Part shown: piece after piece, positions 7,249 to 15,319 of the stretch
How the letters are laid out: each line of letters starts with the position of its first letter
Numbering within the stretch: the stretch's first letter is position 1
Assembly: GCA_043815085.1 (NCBI GenBank)
Contig: JBDRJG010000001.1
Location: 8,081 to 72,080 of the forward strand
DNA: 64,000 nt
Direction: 5' to 3'
From: MWBV01 sp043815085
GTDB taxonomy: Archaea > Nanobdellota > Nanobdellia > Pacearchaeales > GW2011-AR1
Notes under the pieces: model-generated
Databases searched by the model: none
What the model was told of the DNA's origin: nothing
Seen by the model: the letters and a program-made list of their open reading frames with translations, nothing else
Position numbers and translations under genes: made by a program

Positions 7249-8733
7249 TTATTTAAAAATTATTGGCTTTTCTCTCTTATAATAATCAATTGCTTCTTGC
7301 AAACGAGGCCTTGATTCTGCATAAATTGTCAGAATATTGCTTCCCTTTTTTAATTTATTTCCAACATGCGCAGAAAGATATAATCCTGAAGATTTATCAA
7401 CTGGGCATCCTGCAATTCTTGCAAGCAAGTTAATCTTTATATTATCAATAGATTCTACTCTCAAAGAAGAACTTGCAAGAATATCTTTTTTGAATTTTCC
7501 TAATTCAAGATGTTTTATACTTCCATTCTGGGCTTTAATTATCTCTACAAATTTTTTAAATGCTTTTCCAGAATCCAAAATTTCTTCTGCTCTTGCAAAA
7601 CCTTTTCCTTTCTTTGTCTTTCCTGTCATTTCTAGGAGTTGCCCAGCTAAAAACAGGGATTTTTCTCTCAAATCTTTCGGCCCCCCAGTTTCAAAAGGGT
7701 TCAAAACTTTAATCACATCCATAAGTTCAAGTATTGGCCCAATTCCATTTCCAATTGGTTGATCTCCTTTGGTTAAAACAACTTTTAATTTAATTTTAAA
7801 ATGCTTTCCTAACCTTTCAAAACTCTTCTTTAGTTTAAGTGCTGATTTTTTGTTTACCTTCGCTGTCTTTCCATAAGGAATATCTATAATAAGATATTTA
7901 CTTCCAACTGCAATTTTTTTAGCCATTATAGAGGCTAAAAGTTGTGCATAGGGGTCAATTTTAAGTATTCTCTCTACTCGAATTATTTTTGAATCTGCTG
8001 GAACTAATTCCAGTGAGCCGCCCCAAACAAGAAATGCTCCTGTTTTTCTGATTATTTTTTTTAATTCTTTAATTGAAAATTCTACCTGGGCAATTGATTC
8101 TATCACATCTGCTGTCCCAGTAGCACTAGTTATTGCTTTCGAAGAAGTTTTTGGAACAGTTAGTCCTGCAGCAGCACAGATAGACACAACAATAGGGGTT
8201 GTTCTATTCCCTGGAATTCCTCCTATACAATGTTTATCCACTATAAACTTTCCAGGCAGAGAAAGAACATCCCCTGATTCAATAAATGCCTCAATCAGAC
8301 TAATCGTTTCTTTGAGATTCATCTTATTTTCATACATTCCTGAGACAAAGAGCGCAATCTCTGGATCAGAAAGAGAATTATTTACTATATCTTTTATTAT
8401 CTCTTTAATTTCTTCTTTAGAAAGTTTCTTTTTATCCACTTTTTTTCTTATATAAGAAAGGCTAACAGGGGATTTTGCAATATTTACATCTACTCTCTGC
8501 CCTTCTCGCAAGCTAAATAATTCTTTTATTTCAGAAGAGATTCCAATTTCATCTTCCTTAATAATTTTCTCAACAATATCTACAATAGAAGAAAATTCGC
8601 CATCCTTCCTTGAGAGTTTCTCAATAGATATTCTATCATTCTTATGAATCCCCATCTTTTCTGCAGTCTTTAGATTAAGCATAACTACCGGAATTCCTGC
8701 AGACCATTTTAACAAACGAACTTTTAGCTCCAT
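7249..8733 (-). CDS. deoA: AMP phosphorylase (archaeal DeoA type)
   Basis: 494 residues. The protein has the extra N-terminal domain of about 85 residues found in archaeal AMP phosphorylases, then the thymidine-phosphorylase fold. DKHCIGGIPGNRTT (166-179) and KTSSKAITSATGTAD (195-209) are the phosphate- and nucleobase-binding signatures. The family converts AMP plus phosphate to adenine plus ribose-1,5-bisphosphate, which feeds the isomerase encoded at 26062-26868 and a type III RuBisCO (none in this window). Length is close to the usual 500 residues. A thymidine phosphorylase role is the alternative, but the N-terminal domain and the isomerase favour AMP phosphorylase. Confidence 0.9.
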   Translation of the reverse strand: MELKVRLLKWSAGIPVVMLNLKTAEKMGIHKNDRISIEKLSRKDGEFSSIVDIVEKIIKEDEIGISSEIKELFSLREGQRVDVNIAKSPVSLSYIRKKVDKKKLSKEEIKEIIKDIVNNSLSDPEIALFVSGMYENKMNLKETISLIEAFIESGDVLSLPGKFIVDKHCIGGIPGNRTTPIVVSICAAAGLTVPKTSSKAITSATGTADVIESIAQVEFSIKELKKIIRKTGAFLVWGGSLELVPADSKIIRVERILKIDPYAQLLASIMAKKIAVGSKYLIIDIPYGKTAKVNKKSALKLKKSFERLGKHFKIKLKVVLTKGDQPIGNGIGPILELMDVIKVLNPFETGGPKDLREKSLFLAGQLLEMTGKTKKGKGFARAEEILDSGKAFKKFVEIIKAQNGSIKHLELGKFKKDILASSSLRVESIDNIKINLLARIAGCPVDKSSGLYLSAHVGNKLKKGSNILTIYAESRPRLQEAIDYYKREKPIIFK

Positions 8734-8767
8734 CTTTTTTAATAATTAGAAAAATTGATTTTTATAT

Positions 8768-9808
8768 TTATTCTTTTTCTGGTTTCTGAATAAAAACTTC
8801 AGGCGTCTTTTTATCTCTATAAATTTCTAAAATTATAAGAAGATAAGCAAGAATCAAAGGCCCAAGTATAACTCCGAATATTCCGAATACAAAAAGTCCT
8901 CCTATTATTCCTATTAGAATTATTGAAGAATTGAGCTTAGTGAATTTTGAAACAAAGATCGGTTTGAGGAGAGTTTCAATTAGAATAGAGATTAATCCGA
9001 AGGCAGTTACACCTAATGCAGCGAGGGTATTTCCTGCAATAAGGAAATAAACTGCAACAGGAAGCCAAACAATAACATTCCCAAAGACAGGAATTATTCC
9101 TGCAAATGCTGCAAGAACTGCTAGCAATACTGCATTAGGGGCTTTAAATACAAAAAAACCTATTGCAGCTATCAACCCCTGAATTATTCCGACTATTACC
9201 TGCCCATATAAAACAGAGAGTGTTATTTCTTTAGTTGATTTAATTAATTTTTCATCCACGTCTCTTGAAAAAGGAAGCAGACTTTTAACATACAAAACTA
9301 ATTTATCTCCATCTCTCAAAACAAAAAAGAAGGTGAAAAAGACCACAATTAATTGCAGAATAATCTTTGGAATATTTAAAAGAATGCTCGAGAAAGAATT
9401 CATAAGAGAATTTGTTGCTTTTGTTATAAATGTTCTTAGAGCATTAGCCACTTCATTTGAAAATGTGTCTGACTGGAAAAAATTAGGGAAAAATTTTGTG
9501 AGGGTAGTCACGAAATCCATTTGCTGAGAAGCAATGTAAAATTTTATTGATTGATTTATTACCGCTGGTGCCAAATACCAAAGAGGAACAATAATCAAAA
9601 CAATTAAAAGCAGACAGATTAAAGATGCTGTTAAATTTTTCCTTTTCAGAAATTTAATCGCGAACTTATAAATTGGGCTGAATATAAATGCTAACAAAAT
9701 CCCGAGAATTATAGCCATTAGAATTGGTTTTATTATTAGAAAAGCAAGGAATATCAAGGCGATTGCTGAAATTAACGGGACAGCCTTTTTGAAAAAATCG
9801 TCTGACAT
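8768..9808 (-). CDS. AI-2E family (PerM/YdgG-like) membrane permease
   Basis: 346 residues with about eight membrane segments. There is a paired N-terminal hydrophobic block (10-60), a soluble stretch around 75-140, and glycine-rich C-terminal helices with the family pattern GIIPVFGNVIVWLPVAVY (237-254) and GGLFVFGIFGVILGPL. The family includes autoinducer-2 exporters and Na+/H+ antiporters; substrate specificity cannot be read from sequence. It lies 34 bases upstream of deoA on the same strand, but no functional link is implied. Confidence 0.85.
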   Translation of the reverse strand: MSDDFFKKAVPLISAIALIFLAFLIIKPILMAIILGILLAFIFSPIYKFAIKFLKRKNLTASLICLLLIVLIIVPLWYLAPAVINQSIKFYIASQQMDFVTTLTKFFPNFFQSDTFSNEVANALRTFITKATNSLMNSFSSILLNIPKIILQLIVVFFTFFFVLRDGDKLVLYVKSLLPFSRDVDEKLIKSTKEITLSVLYGQVIVGIIQGLIAAIGFFVFKAPNAVLLAVLAAFAGIIPVFGNVIVWLPVAVYFLIAGNTLAALGVTAFGLISILIETLLKPIFVSKFTKLNSSIILIGIIGGLFVFGIFGVILGPLILAYLLIILEIYRDKKTPEVFIQKPEKE

Positions 9809-9906
9809 ATTTTATTCTCTCGGGTTTTTCTCCATATAAAATAACCCGTAAGAATTTATAAAGGTTTGTCAAAAAAGTTTATAAAGTTGCTAGATGAAAA
9901 AGAATT

Positions 9907-10617
9907 ATGAACTTTATAAAAAAAGTGCATGACAGGAAGTTTGATGAAGAAGTCCATCTGCAGTTCCAGAGATTCTCAAAAGGAGAATTCAAAAATAGGG
10001 CTATACTAAACGCAAAATTCTCTGGAGGAAGATATACAATAAATACTAGCGCAGAGTTTGCAAATGAACTTGTGAAAGAAGTTGCAGAAAAATTGGGTTC
10101 AAAAAAGACAAAAGTGAGTGGTGCGATAATCTCCACTTTAGATTTGAAAAAAGATTTGGAATTTAAAGAGATTAAACAATTTCAGGGAGTTAAAAAATAT
10201 ATTCTTGAAAACGAGATGTCTGGCTCCGAGATTGTTAATTTAATCAATAAATTTCCAAAAGCATTTTTTGCATTAAGTTTTGATGCTGGAGATGAAACCA
10301 TTCTTAAAACTAAAGTGAAATCTCCAAAATCTGGAAAGCCAGGAACAAAGGGGGAAGAAGCACCAAAGCCAGATTTCTGCAAATTAGTAACCAAAGACAA
10401 AAAAATTGCAGAAAATTTCATTTTTGAGAAGCCTGAATTTAAGAATGCAAAGGTTGTTCATGATTTTATTATTGAAAATATTAAGATTCCAGATGAACTG
10501 AAAGATTCAGAGGATTTTGCACTTGTGAGAGAAAAAGCATTGCGCATTGGAAAGATTCTTAGAAAGGCGGAAATCGACGGAGAAAAACTTGTGAGAGAGT
10601 TGGATTTTAGTGCTTGA
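9907..10617 (+). CDS. Conserved-looking hypothetical protein upstream of the ribosomal operon
   Basis: 236 residues, soluble, with no signal or membrane segment. An N-terminal half rich in charged residues (FDEEVHLQFQRFSKGEFKNR, 12-31) is followed by a possible alpha/beta domain. A glycine/proline-rich linker KSPKSGKPGTKGEEAPKPDF around 140-159 separates it from a helical C-terminus. I do not recognise the family. A GTTTATAAAG box about 30 bases before the ATG fits a leaderless promoter. It ends about 100 bases before rpl3. Confidence 0.6.
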   Translation: MNFIKKVHDRKFDEEVHLQFQRFSKGEFKNRAILNAKFSGGRYTINTSAEFANELVKEVAEKLGSKKTKVSGAIISTLDLKKDLEFKEIKQFQGVKKYILENEMSGSEIVNLINKFPKAFFALSFDAGDETILKTKVKSPKSGKPGTKGEEAPKPDFCKLVTKDKKIAENFIFEKPEFKNAKVVHDFIIENIKIPDELKDSEDFALVREKALRIGKILRKAEIDGEKLVRELDFSA

Positions 10618-10672
10618 GCGAAGCCTTTTTAAATCCCCTTTTTCTTGATAATTTATCCAGGGTAGAAATAAA

Positions 10673-10792
10673 ATGATAATTTCCGCATTATTACCAAACA
10701 TAAACAATATAGAAAATGCCTTCAACAAAATCTCCAAGAAAAGGAAGTTTGCAGTTCTGGCCTCGAAAGAGAGTCAACAGATTTTTACCTAG
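10673..10792 (+). CDS. Possible 39-codon leader ORF overlapping the rpl3 start
   Basis: ATG at 10673 opens a 39-residue frame (MIISALLPNINNIENAFNKI at its start) that runs through the rpl3 start at 10716 and stops at 10792 in another frame. A TTGATAATTTATCC box lies about 26 bases before this ATG, the usual promoter spacing here, whereas rpl3's own ATG is about 70 bases from it. It may be a leader peptide or only a chance frame over an unusual 5' leader. The evidence is weak. Confidence 0.25.
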   Translation: MIISALLPNINNIENAFNKISKKRKFAVLASKESQQIFT

Positions 10793-11669
10793 TGTAAACT
10801 GGAAAGCTATTAATTCTGGAAAGAGTCTAAAGGGGTTTATTGGATACAAGGCAGGGATGGTATCTGTTGAAATTAAGGATTTAACCCCCAATTCTATGAC
10901 AAAAGATAAAAGAATAATTATTCCAGGCACAATAATAGAATGCCCCTCTATGAAAATATTTTCTGTGAGATTCTATAAAAATGGCAGAGTTGCAAAAGAA
11001 ATTCTTGCTGAAAACCCAGATAAAGAACTTAAAAGAAGAGTCAAGCTTCCAAAAGAACATAAATTTAAATTAGATTCTGTAAAAAGTGAAGAATACGACA
11101 ATGTTTCTATAATTGCTTATTCTCAAGTGAAAAAAACAGAGATAAAGAAAAAACCAGATATGACAGAAATTGGATTGAATGGAAGTTTAGATGAAAAAAT
11201 GAACTTCATTAAAACGCATTTAAATAAAGAAATCTCTTTAGCTGAAATTTTCTCTTCAGGAGAACTTGTTGACTTAAGGGGCTTAACAAAAGGAAAAGGT
11301 TTTCAGGGCCCAATAAAGAGATTTGGGGCCCACTTAAGATTCCACAAATCTGAAAAAGGAGTGAGAAAAATAGGGAGCATTGGACCTTGGCATCCTGCTC
11401 GTGTAACTTTCAGAGTTCCAATGGCCGGGCAGATGGGGATGTTCACACGAGTGCATTATAATCAAAAAATAATTTCCCTAGGCAAAGCACAAGATTCCCA
11501 AGATAAACTTAAAAATCTAAAAAATTATGGAAACCTTAATACAGATTATCTAATTGTTACGGGCTCTGTTCAGGGAGTTCCAAAAAGACCGTTATTAATT
11601 ACAGCTACTCTTAGAACGAGCAAAATGCAGAAAAAGAAAAATTATGAATTTTTGGAGATTAAAAGATGA
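10716..11669 (+). CDS. rpl3: 50S ribosomal protein L3 (uL3)
   Basis: 317 residues, first gene of the S10-type operon. The archaeal/eukaryotic form is recognised by the start MPSTKSPRKGSLQFWPRKR, the GLTKGKGFQGPIKRFGAHLR block and GPWHPARVTFRVPMAGQMG (the tip that reaches the peptidyl transferase centre). Length is near that of other archaeal L3 proteins. Its last bases overlap the next gene's ATG (ATGA at 11666-11669), which implies translational coupling to the orphan that follows rather than to L4. Confidence 0.97.
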   Translation: MPSTKSPRKGSLQFWPRKRVNRFLPSVNWKAINSGKSLKGFIGYKAGMVSVEIKDLTPNSMTKDKRIIIPGTIIECPSMKIFSVRFYKNGRVAKEILAENPDKELKRRVKLPKEHKFKLDSVKSEEYDNVSIIAYSQVKKTEIKKKPDMTEIGLNGSLDEKMNFIKTHLNKEISLAEIFSSGELVDLRGLTKGKGFQGPIKRFGAHLRFHKSEKGVRKIGSIGPWHPARVTFRVPMAGQMGMFTRVHYNQKIISLGKAQDSQDKLKNLKNYGNLNTDYLIVTGSVQGVPKRPLLITATLRTSKMQKKKNYEFLEIKR

Positions 11670-11968
11670 GACACAATGTTAACGAAAAAGTTTTGAAGAA
11701 AGGAATTGAAGAAATTTTCAAAAAGAACATAAATAATGCAGAAAAAGAATTAGCCACACGATTAGAAGAGAGTAAAAATGAAACAGATAAAAAGGTGTTT
11801 GATTATTCTTTTAAAAATTTATATGATGTCAAAGAAAGATATCTTTCTTTGGTAAGTGCTGTCTCACATTATTTAGATAAAAATAAAATAAAAAAATATG
11901 AAGCTGAAATAGATAATATGATAGATGAAAAAATTAGGGAATTAAAAAATTATATGGATAGTAAATAA
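11666..11968 (+). CDS. Orphan helical protein inserted between L3 and L4
   Basis: 100 residues, almost entirely charged amphipathic helix (KKGIEEIFKKNINNAEKELA at 11-30), probably helical-bundle or coiled-coil. It overlaps the L3 stop by four bases (ATGA) and ends 14 bases before rpl4, so it is cotranscribed with the operon. The canonical archaeal order has no gene here. No homology was recognised, and no convincing direct repeat flanks it. It could be a species-specific operon insertion. Confidence 0.65.
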   Translation: MRHNVNEKVLKKGIEEIFKKNINNAEKELATRLEESKNETDKKVFDYSFKNLYDVKERYLSLVSAVSHYLDKNKIKKYEAEIDNMIDEKIRELKNYMDSK

Positions 11969-11982
11969 AAGGGAATACAAAA

Positions 11983-12777
11983 ATGAAAGCAAAAGTATAT
12001 GATACAAATGGAAAAGAAAAATCTCAGGTAGAACTTCCTAAAGAATTTTCTGCTGTTATTCGAGAAGATGTTGTTGCAAAGGTTCTTGAAACAAAGAAAA
12101 AACAGCAACCTTACTCTCCATCTCCTGTTGCTGGAAAACAGCATTCTGCAAAAGGAAAAGTTAGACATAAAAGACACGTCTGGAGAAGCGGTTATGGAAG
12201 AGGTCAATCAAGAGTTCCAAGAAAAATATTTTCAAGAAAAGGTTCTCAATTCATTTGGCAAGGAGCTGAAGTCCCCCAAGCAAGAGGGGGTATGAGAGCG
12301 CATCCTCCAAAGGTTGTACAATTCTTAAGAGATTTAAAAATAAACAAAAAAGAACTGAGAATTGCTTTTGAATCTGCATTGAGTTCAACTGCAAATGAAA
12401 AATATGTTCTAAAAAAATATTCTAATCTTGAAAAAATTGATAAAAAAGTCCCATTAGTTCTTGTCTCAAACATTACAGAATTGAAAATAAAAGAACTGCT
12501 TAATGCATTAAAGAATATTCTTGGAAAAGAATTATTTGGGATAGCAATAAGAAAGAAATCTGTTCGAGCAGGAAAAGGAAAACTTCGAGGAAGAAAATAT
12601 AAATCTAGTGCTGGAATGCTTTTTGTTTTAGGAAATAATGAAAAATTAAAAACAAATGCATTTGAAGTAAAAAGAGTCAAAGAACTAAATGTATTTGATT
12701 TAGCTAAAGGTGGTCTAGGAAGATTAACAATTTACACTGAAAAAGCAATTAGAGATTTAGGAGAAAAAAGAAAATGA
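11983..12777 (+). CDS. rpl4: 50S ribosomal protein L4 (uL4)
   Basis: 264 residues with the archaeal L4 layout: KVYDTNGKEKSQVELP at the start, GKVRHKRHVWRSGYGRGQSR and FIWQGAEVPQARGGMRAHPP, which form the extended loop in the exit tunnel, and a C-terminal block with GKLRGRKYKSSAGMLFVLG. It binds 23S rRNA early in assembly. It overlaps rpl23 by four bases at 12774. No feature departs from the family. Confidence 0.97.
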   Translation: MKAKVYDTNGKEKSQVELPKEFSAVIREDVVAKVLETKKKQQPYSPSPVAGKQHSAKGKVRHKRHVWRSGYGRGQSRVPRKIFSRKGSQFIWQGAEVPQARGGMRAHPPKVVQFLRDLKINKKELRIAFESALSSTANEKYVLKKYSNLEKIDKKVPLVLVSNITELKIKELLNALKNILGKELFGIAIRKKSVRAGKGKLRGRKYKSSAGMLFVLGNNEKLKTNAFEVKRVKELNVFDLAKGGLGRLTIYTEKAIRDLGEKRK

Positions 12778-13016
12778 ACCTAAAACCATTAGCAACTGAA
12801 AAAGCAATAATGAAAATAGAAGCTGAAAATATTTTAACATTCGTAACTGAATTAAAAGCGACAAAATCTGAAATAAAAAAGGATATTGAAGAATTATTCA
12901 GGGTCAAGATTGATAAAATATCCACTCAAATAAGAAACAATCAAAAGATTGCTTATGTTAAATTAAACAAAAAAGATCTTGCAATTGATGTTGCAACTAA
13001 ATTGGGATTGATGTAA
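12774..13016 (+). CDS. rpl23: 50S ribosomal protein L23 (uL23)
   Basis: 80 residues, the compact archaeal L23. LKPLATEKAIMKIE at the start and the DIEELFRVKIDKISTQIRNN block are typical. It lines the tunnel exit, where signal recognition particle and the translocon dock. It overlaps rpl4 by four bases and is followed one base later by rpl2. Confidence 0.95.
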   Translation: MNLKPLATEKAIMKIEAENILTFVTELKATKSEIKKDIEELFRVKIDKISTQIRNNQKIAYVKLNKKDLAIDVATKLGLM

Positions 13017-13017
13017 A

Positions 13018-13713
13018 ATGGGAAAAAGAATAATTCAACAAGCGCGCGGGCACGGAAGTATGACTTATCAGGCAAAGAAAAAATCTTTTGTCTATAAAAT
13101 TCAATATCCAAGGAAACTCCAAGGAGAAGGAACAGTTATAAAGTTGATAAATTCTTCTGCACATAGTGCGCCACTGGCTAAAGTCTTGTACAATGAAGGA
13201 AGTTTCTACATTCCTGCCTTTAAAGAAATGGTTGAAGGCCAAAAAATTTCTTTTGAAGGGGAATTGAAAAATGGGAGCATTCTTCCTCTGGAAAAGATAC
13301 CAATTAAAACATTTATATACTGCATTGAATCTCGCCCGGGAGATGGGGGAAAATTTATTAAAACAGCTGGAAGCAATGCGATTGTAACAAGAGTTGTTGG
13401 AAATCAGATTTTAGTTTTAATGCCTTCAAAAAAGGAAAAAAAATTTAATCCAAAATGCAGAGCAATAATAGGGCAGATTGCAGGACATGGAAGATTAGAT
13501 AAGCCAATTATAAAGGCCGGAAAAATGCATTATATTAAAAAATCAAAAAATAAATTATGGCCTAGAACAAGCGCAGTTAAAATGAATGCAATAGATCATC
13601 CTTTTGGTTCGGGTAGAGGAAAGAATATTAAGAGCAAAATTGCAAAGCGAAATGCACCTGCTGGAAGAAAAGTTGGCTTAATTAGACCAAAAAGAACAGG
13701 TAAAAAGAAATAA
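13018..13713 (+). CDS. rpl2: 50S ribosomal protein L2 (uL2)
   Basis: 231 residues. MGKRIIQQARGHGSMTY at the start and the C-terminal block around AIDHPFGSGRGK (about 197-208) identify L2. In archaeal L2 the conserved histidine beside the peptidyl transferase centre lies in that C-terminal region. It is slightly shorter than typical archaeal L2 (about 240). One base separates its stop from the ATG of the next orphan gene. Confidence 0.97.
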   Translation: MGKRIIQQARGHGSMTYQAKKKSFVYKIQYPRKLQGEGTVIKLINSSAHSAPLAKVLYNEGSFYIPAFKEMVEGQKISFEGELKNGSILPLEKIPIKTFIYCIESRPGDGGKFIKTAGSNAIVTRVVGNQILVLMPSKKEKKFNPKCRAIIGQIAGHGRLDKPIIKAGKMHYIKKSKNKLWPRTSAVKMNAIDHPFGSGRGKNIKSKIAKRNAPAGRKVGLIRPKRTGKKK

Positions 13714-13728
13714 AATGGAAATAACAAA
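13711..13728. repeat. 18-bp direct repeat, copy 1, at the L2/orphan junction
   Basis: The 18 bases TAAAATGGAAATAACAAA occur here and again at 14018-14035. Each copy starts with the stop of the upstream gene and ends at about codon 5 of the downstream gene. The orphan at 13715-14020 is therefore bracketed by identical stop-start junctions, and its first codons (MEIT) copy those of rps19. Confidence 0.8.
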
Positions 13729-14020
13729 TATGTATAATACTTTGAACGGAAATGAATGTCAAAAACATTTAGAAAAGTTAATTAAAAATGAAGCAGAAGG
13801 GAGAATAGTAATTTGGGGGCACAAACATAAAATTGATGTTGAGGATAGCAACACTTTTCATAACATAGCTCAAGAAATGAAGGTCAAAAATATTAACAAT
13901 TTTTGTGGAGGGTTACATTATATTGGAGAGGTTGAAAAAGAACTTTGGACAATTTGCCTAGATGATGAATTAAATCAAGCTTTTTTAGACAAATATGGGG
14001 AGGAATATCAAATTAATTAA
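13715..14020 (+). CDS. Orphan protein inserted between L2 and S19
   Basis: 101 residues, soluble and acidic, with several cysteines and aromatics (CQKHLEKLIKN; NFCGGLHYIGEVEKELWTIC around 65-84). No family was recognised. The canonical order places S19 directly after L2, so this gene interrupts a deeply conserved pair. It starts one base after rpl2 and stops one base before rps19, sharing an 18-bp direct repeat with the rps19 start. That is what an insertion with duplication of the junction would leave. Confidence 0.65.
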   Translation: MEITNMYNTLNGNECQKHLEKLIKNEAEGRIVIWGHKHKIDVEDSNTFHNIAQEMKVKNINNFCGGLHYIGEVEKELWTICLDDELNQAFLDKYGEEYQIN

Positions 14021-14035
14021 AATGGAAATAACAAA
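14018..14035. repeat. 18-bp direct repeat, copy 2, at the orphan/S19 junction
   Basis: An identical copy of 13711-13728, 307 bases away. It spans the last bases of the orphan's stop and the first codons of rps19 (MEITK). See the copy-1 entry for its meaning. Confidence 0.8.
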
Positions 14036-14417
14036 AAAACAAATTACATATAAGGGAAAGACTATTGAAGAGCTGAAAGCCTTGGATGTTCGTGAATTTG
14101 CCAAATATCTTCCGTCAAGAGGAAGGAGAAGTGTTCTCAGAAATTTCCAGAAAATTGAATATTTTACTAAGAGAGCAAAAGAGAAAATTGAAAGAGGAAA
14201 AAAGATAAAAACTCATAATCGAGGATTGGTTATTGTGCCCCAGCTAATCGGAATGAATATTCAAGTTCATAATGGAAGAGCTTTTTTACCTGTTCAAATT
14301 GAGCCAGAAATGCTTGGACACAGATTAGGAGAGATGGCTCTTACAAGATCAAAAGTAACACACAGTAAAGCAGGTGTTGGAGCAACAAAAGGAAGTAAAC
14401 ATAAGGCTAAAAAATAA
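14022..14417 (+). CDS. rps19: 30S ribosomal protein S19 (uS19)
   Basis: 131 residues from the ATG at 14022; an earlier in-frame ATG at 13995 lies inside the orphan gene and is not used. LPSRGRRSVLRNF (36-48), KTHNRGLVIVPQLIGM and the C-terminal TRSKVTHSKAGVGATKGSKH are the archaeal S19 signature. It sits in the small-subunit head near the A and P sites. The gene is followed two bases later by rpl22. Confidence 0.96.
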   Translation: MEITKKQITYKGKTIEELKALDVREFAKYLPSRGRRSVLRNFQKIEYFTKRAKEKIERGKKIKTHNRGLVIVPQLIGMNIQVHNGRAFLPVQIEPEMLGHRLGEMALTRSKVTHSKAGVGATKGSKHKAKK

Positions 14418-14419
14418 AA

Positions 14420-15061
14420 ATGACTGAAAAAAGTTACAACCCAAATCAAAAGGAAAAAAAGGCAATGAAAAAACAGCCGAAGCAGATAGAAGCTAAACCA
14501 AAACAGCCAGAAAAAATTGAAACTCCGATAGCTGAAGCTAAACCAAAACAGGAAGAAACTGGTTCAGAAAAAACAGAAGAAAAAAAAATAGATGAAACTT
14601 CAAAAACTGAAAAACCAGAAGAAAAAAAATCTGAATCAAAAAAACCTGCTAAAAAGATTAAAAAAGAAATTGTGATGGTGAATGCAAAAAGTGTCCCTAT
14701 TTCTACAAAATATGCAATTTATATCTGTAAATTTGTCAAAGGAAAAAGAATAGAAGATGCTATAAGAGATTTAGAGCAGGTTATACTATTAAAAAAAGTT
14801 GTTCCAATGAAAGGAGAATATGCACATCAAAAAGGAAAAGGAATAAGTGGAGGAAAATTCCCTCAAAGAGCTGCAAAATCTTTCATAGTCTTGCTTAAAA
14901 GTCTTGCAGGAAATGCAAACAATCATGAAATCAACGAACCAATAATAACTGAAGCAATTGCGAACCAAGCTGCAATGCCCTTCGGAAGATTTGGAAGAGT
15001 GAGAAGAAAGAGAACACACATTACAATTAAAGCAAGAGAAGCAAAGGAGAAGAAAAAATGA
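14420..15061 (+). CDS. rpl22: 50S ribosomal protein L22 (uL22) with a charged N-terminal extension
   Basis: 213 residues. The L22 domain covers about residues 91-213 (KYAIYICKFVKGKRIEDAIR, VPMKGEYAHQKGKG and the C-terminal GRFGRVRRKRTHITIKARE). It is preceded by about 75 residues of low-complexity K/E/P/Q sequence with repeated 'AKPKQ' and 'EKTEEKK' units. Archaeal L22 usually has about 150 residues. The extension is probably disordered and may contact rRNA or partners on the ribosome surface. The ATG at 14420 fits the tight operon spacing. An internal ATG (residue 78, MVNAKSV) is an alternative start that would give a standard-length protein. Confidence 0.93.
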   Translation: MTEKSYNPNQKEKKAMKKQPKQIEAKPKQPEKIETPIAEAKPKQEETGSEKTEEKKIDETSKTEKPEEKKSESKKPAKKIKKEIVMVNAKSVPISTKYAIYICKFVKGKRIEDAIRDLEQVILLKKVVPMKGEYAHQKGKGISGGKFPQRAAKSFIVLLKSLAGNANNHEINEPIITEAIANQAAMPFGRFGRVRRKRTHITIKAREAKEKKK

Positions 15062-15318
15062 ATAACATAGTAAAATACACCGCCATACAAAAAATGTTTG
15101 AATCTTCAAAAGAGTTAATTGAACAGTTAAAGAGCCCCGAGGTATTGATAAGGACTTTGAAAAAATATGTTAATGAAGGATTAGAAGCATATAAAGAAAA
15201 AAATACAGATTCGTTTCAATTTAATAATCGTTTATATCAAGTTACTTTTGACAGAGCGAAAAAAGTAGGGGTGAATATTTCGGAATATCCAATAATATTG
15301 GAGGCACTAATGAATTAA
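15058..15318 (+). CDS. Orphan helical protein inserted between L22 and S3
   Basis: 86 residues, mostly amphipathic helix, with VKYTAIQKMFESSKELIEQL at residues 4-23. It overlaps the rpl22 stop by four bases (ATGA) and ends one base before rps3, so it is fully embedded in the operon. L22 and S3 are adjacent in nearly all prokaryotes. The protein was not recognised. Its size and helical character resemble the L3-L4 orphan, though no clear sequence similarity is seen by eye. Confidence 0.62.
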   Translation: MNNIVKYTAIQKMFESSKELIEQLKSPEVLIRTLKKYVNEGLEAYKEKNTDSFQFNNRLYQVTFDRAKKVGVNISEYPIILEALMN

Positions 15319-15319
15319 A

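Noticed and set aside
7337..7762. 141-codon plus-strand ORF
   Set aside because: It is antisense to the AMP phosphorylase gene, has low-quality composition (S/F/P-rich) and no promoter.
11660..11990. Direct repeat around the L3-L4 orphan
   Set aside because: Only TAAAAG is shared by the two junctions, which is expected by chance.
12246..12680. 144-codon minus-strand ORF
   Set aside because: It is antisense to rpl4 and has no recognisable domain.
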